Assembly: GCA_964585305.1 (NCBI GenBank)
Contig: CAZPDM010000024.1
Coordinates: 1-50,338 of the forward strand
Reading direction: 5' to 3'
DNA from: CAZPDM01 sp964585305
GTDB lineage: Bacteria; Planctomycetota; Uabimicrobiia; Uabimicrobiales; JABWCH01
Length of the DNA stretch: 50,338 bases
In this document: one piece after another, positions 16,538-24,486 of the stretch
Position numbering within the stretch: position 1 is the stretch's first letter
Layout: each line of letters opens with the position of its first letter
Notes under the pieces: generated by a model
Seen by the model: only the letters and a program-made list of their open reading frames with translations
Told to the model about the DNA's origin: nothing
The model's database searches: none
Position numbers and translations under genes: made by a program

Positions 16538-18907
16538 ATGGGCTCATTATGGAAAAAATTGCTACGTGATATTTCTGGTGCTAAAGGACAATTTTTAGCT
16601 GTTGCTTTAGTAATTGCTTGTGGAATAGGTTCTTATATCACTATTAGTTTTGCTTTTAAAAATCTTATGGCCTCAAGAGATAGCTATTGCCAGCAATACC
16701 GTTTTGCCGATCTTTTTTTTATTATCGATCGAGCACCTCGTAGTATTCTTCAAAAAATTCAAGCAATTCCGGGTGTAGCAGCAGTTAACGGAAGAATTGT
16801 TTTTGATATTCCACTGGATTTACCGCATACAAAAGAAGCTCTTGTAGGAAGAATAATATCTTTGCCAGATAAAAAAGTACGAGTTTTAAATGATGTTCAT
16901 ATTGTTCAAGGCGAATATTTTAGCCCTAGCCAAGAACAAGGAATTTTAGTAAATCCTGTATTTTGTGCAAAAAATAATTTGCGAGTTGGCGACTCAATAT
17001 GGGGAACAATCAACAATCGAAAGCGAAAATTACAAATACGTGGTACGAGTCTTAGCCCAGAATATATTTATGCTATTCGTACCGCACAAGATTTTTTGCC
17101 AAATCCTCAAACATTCGCAATCTGTTATGCTCAAGAATCTTTCTGCGAAAGCGCGTTTGGGTATCAGGCATCAGTAAATGATATTGTTGTTTCTGTTACA
17201 GATAGAAGAAATTCTGAAAGTATCAAAAAAGAAATTGAAGAAATTTTAGAACCTTATGGCCTTTTAGCAAAAGTTACTAGAAAGGATCAAGTAAGCTATA
17301 AATTTATTTCTGATGAATTACGTGGATTAGAAGCATCCGCACGTATTTTTCCTACTATTTTTTTAATCGTTGCAGCCTTAACTATTTTTATTATGTTAAG
17401 TAGAATTGTTGCAAATCAAAGAATGCAAATTGGTGTACTTAAAGCTTTAGGATATAGTAATTGGCAAATTATATGGCATTATCTTGGATATGCGGGTTTA
17501 ATTTCCTTATTAGGCAGTGGAATTGGCTGTGTTTGGGGTACTTATATGGGAACAACTGTTCTCGATATGTACCGAGATATTTATCATTTTCCAGTTATGG
17601 AAAATATAGTTTATTACGATGTTTTTTTTATTACTACAATACTTTCTCTTTTTTATTGTTGGCTTGCCGGTGTATTTGCTGTTTGGCAGGTTACACAAAT
17701 TTCTCCTGCGACAGCAATGCGGCCTTCTCCGCCAGTTGTAGGCAAGCATATTATTCTAGAATCTTGGCCGTGGATCTGGCGTCGCACATCTTTTGTTTGG
17801 AAAATTATCTTTAGAAATATGTTTCGGCACCCAGGACGCACGTTATTTATTATTGTTGGAATTGGAATGTCCACGGCAATTTTAATTTATGCTTTTTTTA
17901 TTATGGATGCAATGGATGGGCTTATTCATCATGAATTTGCTTCTACACAATTACAGGATATTAAAATATTTTTCTTTGATGATCACGAGCATCGTGTTTT
18001 ATATGAATTACGAAAAATTCCTTATGTTACACGTGTAGAGCCAGTTTATGAATATGCCTTTGAATTCAAAAATGGTTGGCGTAAAAAAATTGCACTTATT
18101 ACAGCAATAGAACCTAACAGTTTTTTACGACCTATTTTGGATACAAAAGGGAATAGTATTACTATAGAAGATGAAGGAATTGTTGTTTCAGAAAAACTCT
18201 CAGAAATATTAGATCTACGTGTTGGAGAGAGATTGCATATTAAACCACTACAGCGTGGTAAAAAAGAAAAATCTGTTGTGATAAAAAAAATTGTCCCTCA
18301 ATATTTAGGTCTTAGTGCATACATGAGCATTAAAGCAGTTTCTAGACTTCTCCAAGAAGGATATTTAATAAACGGAGCACTACTGAAAGTAGAAAGTGGA
18401 AAATTATGGAATGTCCATGCTGAATTAAAAAAACGCTCTAGTATTGCTACTGTTATTTTTCAAGAATCAATTATACAAAATTTTGAAAAAACTATTGGTG
18501 CTTCAATGTATGTTATGACAACAATTATTTCTTTATTTGCTGGAATTATTGCTTTTGCTATTATCTATAACAGTGCTATCATAAGCATTAGCGAACGTCA
18601 AAGAGAACTAGCTACGCTTAAAGTCATGGGATTTTATAATCAAGAAGTTACCCAAGTTGTTTTCCATGAATATTTTTTATTAGCTTCAATAGGGATATTG
18701 ATTGGTTTTCCAATGGGCCTATATATCTGTGAATATATTGCAAGTGTTTATGATACAGAAATATACCGATTGCCAGTTTATATTTCCAATAGCAATTTGA
18801 TCAAAACTACCTTACAAATATTTTTCTATGTTTTAATTTCACAATGGGCTTGTCGTTATCGCTTGAAAAAATTGGATATGGTAGAAGTTTTAAAAATTCG
18901 AGAGTAA
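16538..18907 (+). CDS. FtsX/MacB-type ABC transporter permease, two-core, without adjacent ATPase
   Basis: 789 aa from the ATG with GGGAG 5 nt upstream; the frame extends to a TTG at 16514 with no SD. A first TM helix at about 18-41 (FLAVALVIACGIGSYITISFAF) is followed by a large periplasmic domain, then an FtsX core at about 265-390 with the family phrase 'MQIGVLKALGYSNWQI'. A fifth helix lies at about 435-458, then a second periplasmic domain and a second FtsX core at about 655-775 with 'RQRELATLKVMGF'. This doubled layout is seen in large permeases related to lipoprotein or lipid extraction. No ABC ATPase or periplasmic adaptor gene is next to it; neighbours on both sides are on the other strand. 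The ATPase must be encoded elsewhere. The substrate is unknown. Confidence 0.9.
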   Translation: MGSLWKKLLRDISGAKGQFLAVALVIACGIGSYITISFAFKNLMASRDSYCQQYRFADLFFIIDRAPRSILQKIQAIPGVAAVNGRIVFDIPLDLPHTKEALVGRIISLPDKKVRVLNDVHIVQGEYFSPSQEQGILVNPVFCAKNNLRVGDSIWGTINNRKRKLQIRGTSLSPEYIYAIRTAQDFLPNPQTFAICYAQESFCESAFGYQASVNDIVVSVTDRRNSESIKKEIEEILEPYGLLAKVTRKDQVSYKFISDELRGLEASARIFPTIFLIVAALTIFIMLSRIVANQRMQIGVLKALGYSNWQIIWHYLGYAGLISLLGSGIGCVWGTYMGTTVLDMYRDIYHFPVMENIVYYDVFFITTILSLFYCWLAGVFAVWQVTQISPATAMRPSPPVVGKHIILESWPWIWRRTSFVWKIIFRNMFRHPGRTLFIIVGIGMSTAILIYAFFIMDAMDGLIHHEFASTQLQDIKIFFFDDHEHRVLYELRKIPYVTRVEPVYEYAFEFKNGWRKKIALITAIEPNSFLRPILDTKGNSITIEDEGIVVSEKLSEILDLRVGERLHIKPLQRGKKEKSVVIKKIVPQYLGLSAYMSIKAVSRLLQEGYLINGALLKVESGKLWNVHAELKKRSSIATVIFQESIIQNFEKTIGASMYVMTTIISLFAGIIAFAIIYNSAIISISERQRELATLKVMGFYNQEVTQVVFHEYFLLASIGILIGFPMGLYICEYIASVYDTEIYRLPVYISNSNLIKTTLQIFFYVLISQWACRYRLKKLDMVEVLKIRE

Positions 18908-18920
18908 AAAATATATTCTT

Positions 18921-18966
18921 AAAAATAGAAGCCAGCTTATTTTTAACTAAGCTGGCTTCTATTTTT
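18921..18966. terminator. Bidirectional terminator between converging genes
   Basis: 19-bp perfect stem (AAAAATAGAAGCCAGCTTA and its complement) with an 8-nt loop, T-run on each strand. It separates the plus-strand permease from the minus-strand KS-AT gene. Confidence 0.88.
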
Positions 18967-18980
18967 AAAGTTGGATAAAT

Positions 18981-21479
18981 TTACGGTTCGATTTGCTCAA
19001 AAGGATATGTTGGTAATGGCAAGCGAGTAAAATTTGAATGTTGATAGTAACCTTGCCAATCAATAGTTGCATCTGCAAGGAAGAGTTTTCCTAACGTTTC
19101 CAAAGTGAATTGGGCATCGGATTCTGGATCTGTTGGGTGGCGGATAGAACTTAAAATTGTATGTTCTTTTCCTTTATTTGGATGGCGTGGGAGCAAACCT
19201 GTAAGGGTTCTGCTGGGTCCTACTTCCAGGATAACTTGAGTAGGATTGCTTTTAAATATTTCTTGAATTGCAGGCTCAAAATAAACAGTCTGTCTTAATT
19301 GTTTTCCCCAATATTCTGGATTAGTGGCCTCTTCAGCTTGAATAAGTTTTCCACTCACATTGGAGTAATAAGGCATTTGTGGCGTATTTAATTTAATTGT
19401 TCGTAAAAATTCTATAAAAGGTGTAAGAATAGGATCCATCATAAAAGAATGGAAGGCATGCGATGTTTGTAATTTTTTAGGAGATTTCCCAGCAAGCTTC
19501 TTTTCAAGCTCATCAATTGCTTGATATGTACCAGAAACAACACATAATTTAGGCATATTGACTGTTGCTAAACATAGTTCGGGTGTTAAAAGTGGCAATA
19601 CTTCTTCTTTAGGCAGTGTAACTGCTAGCATAGCACCTGTTGGCATGGATTGCATCAATTTCCCGCGTAAAGCTACGGTTGCTAACGCATCTTCTAATGA
19701 GAAAACACCCGCAATACAAGCAGCAATATATTCCCCAATACTATGCCCGACCATTACACTTGGGCGAATTCCCCAAGACATCCATAGTTTTGCCAAGCTA
19801 TATTCAATAACAAAAAGACAAGGTTGGGTAAGAGAGGTTTGGTTGATTTTTTCTGCTGCTTCAGATTCGTGTTCTTTTTCGGGATAAAGTATTTGTCGAA
19901 GATCAATACCAATGTGTTTTTTCAGAATTTCACAACAATTATTTACTTCATTATGAAAAACAGGTTCAGATTGATATAGTTCACATCCCATTTGAATATA
20001 TTGTGCCCCTTGTCCGGAAAAAATAAAGGCAATTGAGCGATCTTTTTTTTCAGGGACATGACTTATTGAGACTTTTTTACTTGCAGTATCTTCTAAAAGG
20101 GCAATGGCTTGTTCGCGACTATTAGAAGTAAAATAACATCTATGAGGAAAATGTTCACGTCCGATATGTAGTGTATAGGCAATATCTTCTAAAGAAGATT
20201 CTGGATGATTTTTTAGATATTCTGCAAGGTTTGTTCGCATATTTGCTAACGCACTTGGAGTTTTTGCAGATAATGTAATCATTTTCCAAGGCCGTGTTGT
20301 TATAGATTCTATCATGGTTTTCTCGAATCCTGATTGTTCTATGTTTGGTAAAAATTCCTCAAGAATAACATGAGAGTTTGTTCCACCTATTCCAAAAGAA
20401 CTCACTCCGCAACGCCGCGGAAATTCGTTTTTAGGCCAATCTATCAATTCTGTGTTGACATAAAATGGGCTATTTTCAAAGTCAATATAAGGGTTAGATT
20501 TTTGATAGGGTAAAGTTGGTACTAAAGTTGCATACTTTAGACAAAGTATTGCTTTAATCATTCCAATAATTCCAGAAGTAGATCCTGTATATCCGATATT
20601 TGCTTTAACAGAACCAATCGCACAAAAGTTCTTCTTATTTGTACTCTTTTCAAATACTTCTGAAAGAGCTTTAATTTCTATGAAATCATTTAATATATTT
20701 CCTTTTCCATCTGCTTCTATATAACTAATAGTTCCCGCGTTAATTTGTGCTTTTTCTAAAGCGGATGCTATTACATTTATTTGTCCATGAAGACTTGGTG
20801 TTGCAAAATTAGCTTTTGAAATTCCATCATTATTTACTGCAGAACCTTTGAGTACAGCATAAATATAATCATGATCAAGAATAGCTTTATCTAACTTTTT
20901 CAGCAATACTAATCCAAGACTTCCTCGGTTAAATATTGTTGTTTTCTCCTCAGAATCAAGATTGTTATTATTTTCATTAGGAGAAATATATTCTGTTGCA
21001 ATTCCTCCGGCTAAAGCCATGTCGCATTCATTGCAGAATAAACTTTGACAGGCTAAATGAACTGCTACAAGCGAACTGGAGCATCCTGTTTGTATGGTCA
21101 TACTAGGGCCACGAAGATTCATTTTATATGAAGCAAACGTAGTTAAATAAGCAAGATTGTTGATAGGATTGGTAGAATTTTGCGTATTTTCATCTGATCC
21201 GGCAAAAACACCGATATTTCCAAGATATTTTTCTGGCGCATATCCAGCACTTTCCAAAATTTCCCAAGCACATTCCAAGAAAATAAGGTTTTGAGAGTTT
21301 GTGATTTGAGATTCTTGTGCTGTTAATCCAAAGAATGTTGGATCAAACGATAAGATTTGATTCGGTTCACTATTATTGGAGAATTCTACTCCCTTTTTTA
21401 AATTCTGCCAGAATTCTATAACATTCTTTGCACCTGGGAAATGTCCGCTAATTCCAATAATAGCGATATCTGTGCCCAT
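18981..21479 (-). CDS. KS-AT polyketide synthase-like protein with KS catalytic histidines replaced
   Basis: 832 aa. KS fold at about 3-375, linker, then acyltransferase at about 460-765, ending in the post-AT sequence LPLPTYPFEQ. The KS keeps the nucleophile Cys133 (GCSSS), but the two histidines needed for decarboxylation and condensation are replaced: EAHGTG reads EADGKG (Asp257) and NIGH reads NIGY (Tyr297). The AT looks active: GHSIGEY with Ser580, the arginine of VALRGK, and HAFH, the pattern associated with malonyl-CoA. There is no ACP. A KS-like domain that does not condense plus a working AT is the plan of PfaB in PUFA synthases, but this is inferred. It lies far from the KS-AT-KS gene at 45891. 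The ATG is preceded by an AAAAGGTAAAAAAATC-type leader (weak AAGG). Confidence 0.9.
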   Translation of the reverse strand: MGTDIAIIGISGHFPGAKNVIEFWQNLKKGVEFSNNSEPNQILSFDPTFFGLTAQESQITNSQNLIFLECAWEILESAGYAPEKYLGNIGVFAGSDENTQNSTNPINNLAYLTTFASYKMNLRGPSMTIQTGCSSSLVAVHLACQSLFCNECDMALAGGIATEYISPNENNNNLDSEEKTTIFNRGSLGLVLLKKLDKAILDHDYIYAVLKGSAVNNDGISKANFATPSLHGQINVIASALEKAQINAGTISYIEADGKGNILNDFIEIKALSEVFEKSTNKKNFCAIGSVKANIGYTGSTSGIIGMIKAILCLKYATLVPTLPYQKSNPYIDFENSPFYVNTELIDWPKNEFPRRCGVSSFGIGGTNSHVILEEFLPNIEQSGFEKTMIESITTRPWKMITLSAKTPSALANMRTNLAEYLKNHPESSLEDIAYTLHIGREHFPHRCYFTSNSREQAIALLEDTASKKVSISHVPEKKDRSIAFIFSGQGAQYIQMGCELYQSEPVFHNEVNNCCEILKKHIGIDLRQILYPEKEHESEAAEKINQTSLTQPCLFVIEYSLAKLWMSWGIRPSVMVGHSIGEYIAACIAGVFSLEDALATVALRGKLMQSMPTGAMLAVTLPKEEVLPLLTPELCLATVNMPKLCVVSGTYQAIDELEKKLAGKSPKKLQTSHAFHSFMMDPILTPFIEFLRTIKLNTPQMPYYSNVSGKLIQAEEATNPEYWGKQLRQTVYFEPAIQEIFKSNPTQVILEVGPSRTLTGLLPRHPNKGKEHTILSSIRHPTDPESDAQFTLETLGKLFLADATIDWQGYYQHSNFTRLPLPTYPFEQIEP

Positions 21480-21551
21480 GATTTTTTTACCTTTTAGAAA
21501 AGAAGATGTCGTTCCATAATCTGTTTATTCAAGATAAGAAAATATTTCAAA

Positions 21552-22088
21552 CTAATCCTTTTCGCTAGGTTCTCGATAGGCAAAAACAAGCTCGCTTTTC
21601 CAGCTATCTTGATGCGGAGGTGTATTTTCTATCTTTTGGAGGCTAAGCTGTTTTAGTTTGAGAAAGGGTTTGGATTCAATAACAGCATAGATATAATCAA
21701 CCAAATCTTGACGACTTACTCCCCCATCAAACCTTATGGTATATCTTTTTTCTTTAAAACTTACACCACTTTGGCTACTTGGCTCCCAAGGGCTTTCTTC
21801 TATTTGTGGTTCTGAGAGATTATATGCTTTCCGTTTAAAAAATTGAAAAACATCAGGAATTTCTCTGCTATCTTGAGAATCAGACTTGGGAATCAATTGA
21901 GATTCCATTTCTAGAATTTTTTCAATATGTATATCGCTTTGTTTGATTCGCATTTTATATTGAGAAAGAGTGTAGTAGTTATAAATGATCCCTACAATAG
22001 ATAGCACACTGAGTGCAGAAATAATAATAATATAAATTTTAGAAAGATCTAATGTTGGAACATTAGTATTTTCATCGTGATCTGACAT
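21552..22088 (-). CDS. Small single-TM protein with periplasmic ferredoxin-like domain (PilO/PilN-like topology)
   Basis: 178 aa from the ATG at 22086-22088 (GGAAG 4 nt upstream); the frame extends 13 codons further upstream without an SD. N-terminal tail of about 18 residues, TM helix at about 19-40 (IYIIIISALSVLSIVGIIY), short helix, then a Ser/Pro linker and an alpha/beta segment at about 110-170 (KRYTIRFDGGVSRQDLVDYIYAVIESKPFLKLKQLSL). That last part looks like the small ferredoxin-like domain of PilO/GspM-type proteins. I do not recognise the family by sequence, so the resemblance is topological. It may be a partner of the pilus-like apparatus or unrelated. It lies 72 bp before the KS-AT gene on the same strand. 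Confidence 0.72.
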   Translation of the reverse strand: MSDHDENTNVPTLDLSKIYIIIISALSVLSIVGIIYNYYTLSQYKMRIKQSDIHIEKILEMESQLIPKSDSQDSREIPDVFQFFKRKAYNLSEPQIEESPWEPSSQSGVSFKEKRYTIRFDGGVSRQDLVDYIYAVIESKPFLKLKQLSLQKIENTPPHQDSWKSELVFAYREPSEKD

Positions 22089-22144
22089 AAATCTTCCTTT
22101 GAATAGCCATTGAAAATTTTTGTACAAGAATAAAATATTTGTTG

Positions 22145-23161
22145 CTATTCTCTATACATCCCTGTTTCCCAAAACTCTCTAAAAATTGGAGCAAGGCGAG
22201 CGAATTCATACCCCACACCTAAATGGCCAAGTTCATTATCTAAAATCAAAATAGGGCATTGAAGAATTTTAGATAATTCTAATGCTGGTTGAGGATTGAC
22301 AATCCGATCATGAGCAGAAATGACTAAAAAAATTTTAGCTTGGATTCTTTTAGCTGCTTGGAGCATATCATTATTGTAGTTTTTACTAATATCATGTTGT
22401 TCCATTGCCTGCAATTGTCTTAAGAAGTCATAGCTTGTCATCTGAGAAGAGTTTTGAGCAAGCAAAGAAAGAAATTTTGGAAAAGTTTCTCTTGTAGTTT
22501 GTTTGATTCGATAGTTTGCACTATCCATACATAGTGCCATGATCATGCGTGTGTGATATAAAATTTCTTCTTCCGTGCAATTATATTTGTGCATAGTTTG
22601 AATAGTAGATATAAGTGTGTTGGTAAGAAGTAAGTCGTAGGAAGTAGGGCGAGGTGTTCCAACATAAACAATAGCTCGATTAATCATTTCAGGGTATCTT
22701 ACTAACCATTCAAGAGATTGCATTCCACCCATAGAACCGCCAATAATACCATGTAATTTCTCAATTTTTAAATATTGAGTAATTAAACAATGCCCGGCTC
22801 GTACCATATCCGCAATAGAAAAAATAGGAAATTCGTTAGGATTTTTTAAATGAGAAGGAGAAGATGAAATCCCATTTCCTAAAGCATCTATAGCAATGAG
22901 GCAATAACGATTGGTATCAACAAATTTTCCTGGGCCAACTAAGCCTGATATAGCAGTACTGCTTCCACCATACCAAGTTGGCCATACAATCGCATTACTG
23001 CGTTCTTCATTAAGTTTTCCAAATACTTGGTATCCTATCTTGCAATGATCAATAGTTTTTCCATTTTCTAAGGAGAAATCCCCAATGTATGCAAATTGTT
23101 GTTGTCCCCAAGCTAATGCAAGAACAAAAAACACCAGGATAAATAATAAAAAGTCTTTCAT
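22145..23161 (-). CDS. Secreted MetX-like alpha/beta hydrolase
   Basis: 338 aa. Matches the homoserine O-acetyltransferase (MetX) branch of alpha/beta hydrolases: GPGKFVDTNRYCLIAIDALGNG, nucleophile elbow GGSMGGMQ with Ser143, Asp285 in SAHDRIVNP and His313 in ELGHLG, so the triad is complete. Unlike cytosolic MetX (about 350-380 aa) it begins with a signal peptide (MKDFLLFILVFFVLALAWG, cleavage after about residue 19), so it should work outside the cytoplasm. A periplasmic acyl hydrolase or acyltransferase acting on lipid or peptide substrates is more likely than methionine synthesis; the substrate is unknown. The SD is GGGAG. Upstream is a short hairpin, then a nitroreductase. Confidence 0.85.
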   Translation of the reverse strand: MKDFLLFILVFFVLALAWGQQQFAYIGDFSLENGKTIDHCKIGYQVFGKLNEERSNAIVWPTWYGGSSTAISGLVGPGKFVDTNRYCLIAIDALGNGISSSPSHLKNPNEFPIFSIADMVRAGHCLITQYLKIEKLHGIIGGSMGGMQSLEWLVRYPEMINRAIVYVGTPRPTSYDLLLTNTLISTIQTMHKYNCTEEEILYHTRMIMALCMDSANYRIKQTTRETFPKFLSLLAQNSSQMTSYDFLRQLQAMEQHDISKNYNNDMLQAAKRIQAKIFLVISAHDRIVNPQPALELSKILQCPILILDNELGHLGVGYEFARLAPIFREFWETGMYRE

Positions 23162-23184
23162 ATTTTCTCCCTCTATTTAAAGAC

Positions 23185-23215
23185 CAACAGAGAGAAGAAA
23201 GTTTTCTCTCTGTTG
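23185..23215 (-). terminator. Hairpin between nitroreductase and MetX-like genes
   Basis: CAACAGAGAGA and TCTCTCTGTTG form an 11-bp stem with a 9-nt loop. The T-run on the minus strand is short, so it may be a weak terminator or an mRNA-processing structure within the operon. Confidence 0.45.
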
Positions 23216-23227
23216 CTAGAAGTTTTT

Positions 23228-23737
23228 TTACCACTTGTTATAATGAATACGAGAAGCATCATATCGATCAATATTAGGTTTAGTTTCAGCAGGGTGTCCA
23301 ATAGGAATTAAAGCAAGAGGTAGAATATTACTGGGAAGTCCAAAAAGTTTTTTGAATCCTTCCACGCGTTCTTCTCTTGGGAAAATTCCTACCCAAACAG
23401 CTCCTAGACCATAAGCGCGTATTGTAATGAGCATATTTTCTATTGCTGCAGAACAATCTTGCATCCAAAACCCTTTATGTTTTTCTAGCTTTTCATCGCC
23501 GCAAACCAAAATAGCTAGTGGAGCTTCTGCGGCCATCCCAGAATAAGGATGAATGCTAGGAATTTGTTGTAAAATAGACTTATCATTGATTACGATAAAT
23601 TGCCAAGGTTGTTGATTTCCAGCAGATGGAGCATTCATTCCAGAACGTAATATTGTTTGTAAAATAGGTTCTGGAATATTCTCTGCTGTGTATTTACGAA
23701 TACTTCGTCGAGAGAGAATAGCTTCAATAGCGTCCAT
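23228..23737 (-). CDS. Nitroreductase-family FMN protein
   Basis: 169 aa from the ATG at 23735-23737, with AGAAAGG upstream; the frame extends to a TTG at 23761 without an SD. The family opening IEAILSRRSIRKYT supplies the FMN-phosphate arginines, APSAGNQQPWQFIVI lies at about 34-48, and GLGAVWVGIFPREE follows further on. These FMN oxidoreductases act as NAD(P)H-dependent reductases of nitro compounds, quinones or flavins; the true substrate cannot be read from sequence. It lies 25 bp after the M50 protease stop, so the two are probably co-transcribed. Confidence 0.9.
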   Translation of the reverse strand: MDAIEAILSRRSIRKYTAENIPEPILQTILRSGMNAPSAGNQQPWQFIVINDKSILQQIPSIHPYSGMAAEAPLAILVCGDEKLEKHKGFWMQDCSAAIENMLITIRAYGLGAVWVGIFPREERVEGFKKLFGLPSNILPLALIPIGHPAETKPNIDRYDASRIHYNKW

Positions 23738-23762
23738 AAAGACCTTTCTAAATTCTTCCAAA

Positions 23763-24446
23763 CTATACTATACGATACAAATGTTCAATAAATTTCCAAA
23801 CTATTTTTACTAAGTTGAGAATAAACCCTAATAATTCTGGAAAAAAGTTTAACAGCATAATAAGGATAATAAGACCAAATGTGTCCATAGAATCATATAA
23901 ATCTCGTAAAACAGGAATGACATAGCGTAAAATACGTGATCCATCTAAAGGAGGGATAGGAATAAGATTAAAAAAAGCTAAGATAAGATTAAGTAAGATA
24001 ATGTTAGTGAGGATATGAACAATGATAATTCGAATATCTATTGATAATGTTGATAGGGAAAACATTCCAAAAATTTTCTTGAAAACTAAAAGAATAACTA
24101 CTGAAAAAATAGCTAAAATCATATTGGAAATTGGCCCGGCTGCAGAAGATAAGGCCAAATCTCTATCAGGCTTTCTTAGATTCATGGGGACAATCGGAAC
24201 GGGTTTTGCTCCGCCAAATATAAAACCGACTGTAAAATATAGGAGTGCTGGAAGTATAATTGTATTGAAAGGACAGATGTGAACCAATGGATTAAAACTT
24301 ATCCGTCCCATTCTATATGCAGTCTCATCCCCACAACGATATGCAACCCACGCATGAGCTGTTTCGTGGAAAGCAGAGGAAAAAAGCAAAATGGCAATAA
24401 AAAGAATTAAATCTATTATTCCAAAATTGTCAATCATAGGAACCAT
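23763..24446 (-). CDS. M50-family membrane zinc metalloprotease (site-2 protease type)
   Basis: 227 aa, close to the short stand-alone M50B members. Zinc-binding HETAH at residues 27-31 (HExxH) lies in the first hydrophobic region. The second signature NLIPIPPLDG is at 160-169, with the third ligand Asp168. Several TM helices are visible (about 10-25, 60-80, 105-125, 140-165, 185-215). Short members with a leading FNLIPIPPLDG motif cleave transmembrane helices of regulators or peptides; the target is unknown. There is no PDZ domain. The gene lies between the dynamin-like protein and the nitroreductase, close enough for one operon. Confidence 0.92.
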   Translation of the reverse strand: MVPMIDNFGIIDLILFIAILLFSSAFHETAHAWVAYRCGDETAYRMGRISFNPLVHICPFNTIILPALLYFTVGFIFGGAKPVPIVPMNLRKPDRDLALSSAAGPISNMILAIFSVVILLVFKKIFGMFSLSTLSIDIRIIIVHILTNIILLNLILAFFNLIPIPPLDGSRILRYVIPVLRDLYDSMDTFGLIILIMLLNFFPELLGFILNLVKIVWKFIEHLYRIV

Positions 24447-24486
24447 ATCTTATGTTTTCCTTTTTTCTTGTACTATACGAAAAATC

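Noticed and set aside
18981..21479. Reading the KS-AT gene as a pseudogene because of missing histidines
   Set aside because: The frame is intact over 832 codons, the AT motifs are perfect and the KS fold motifs (GCSSS, FGIGGTNSHVILEE) are kept, so it looks like a maintained, changed function.
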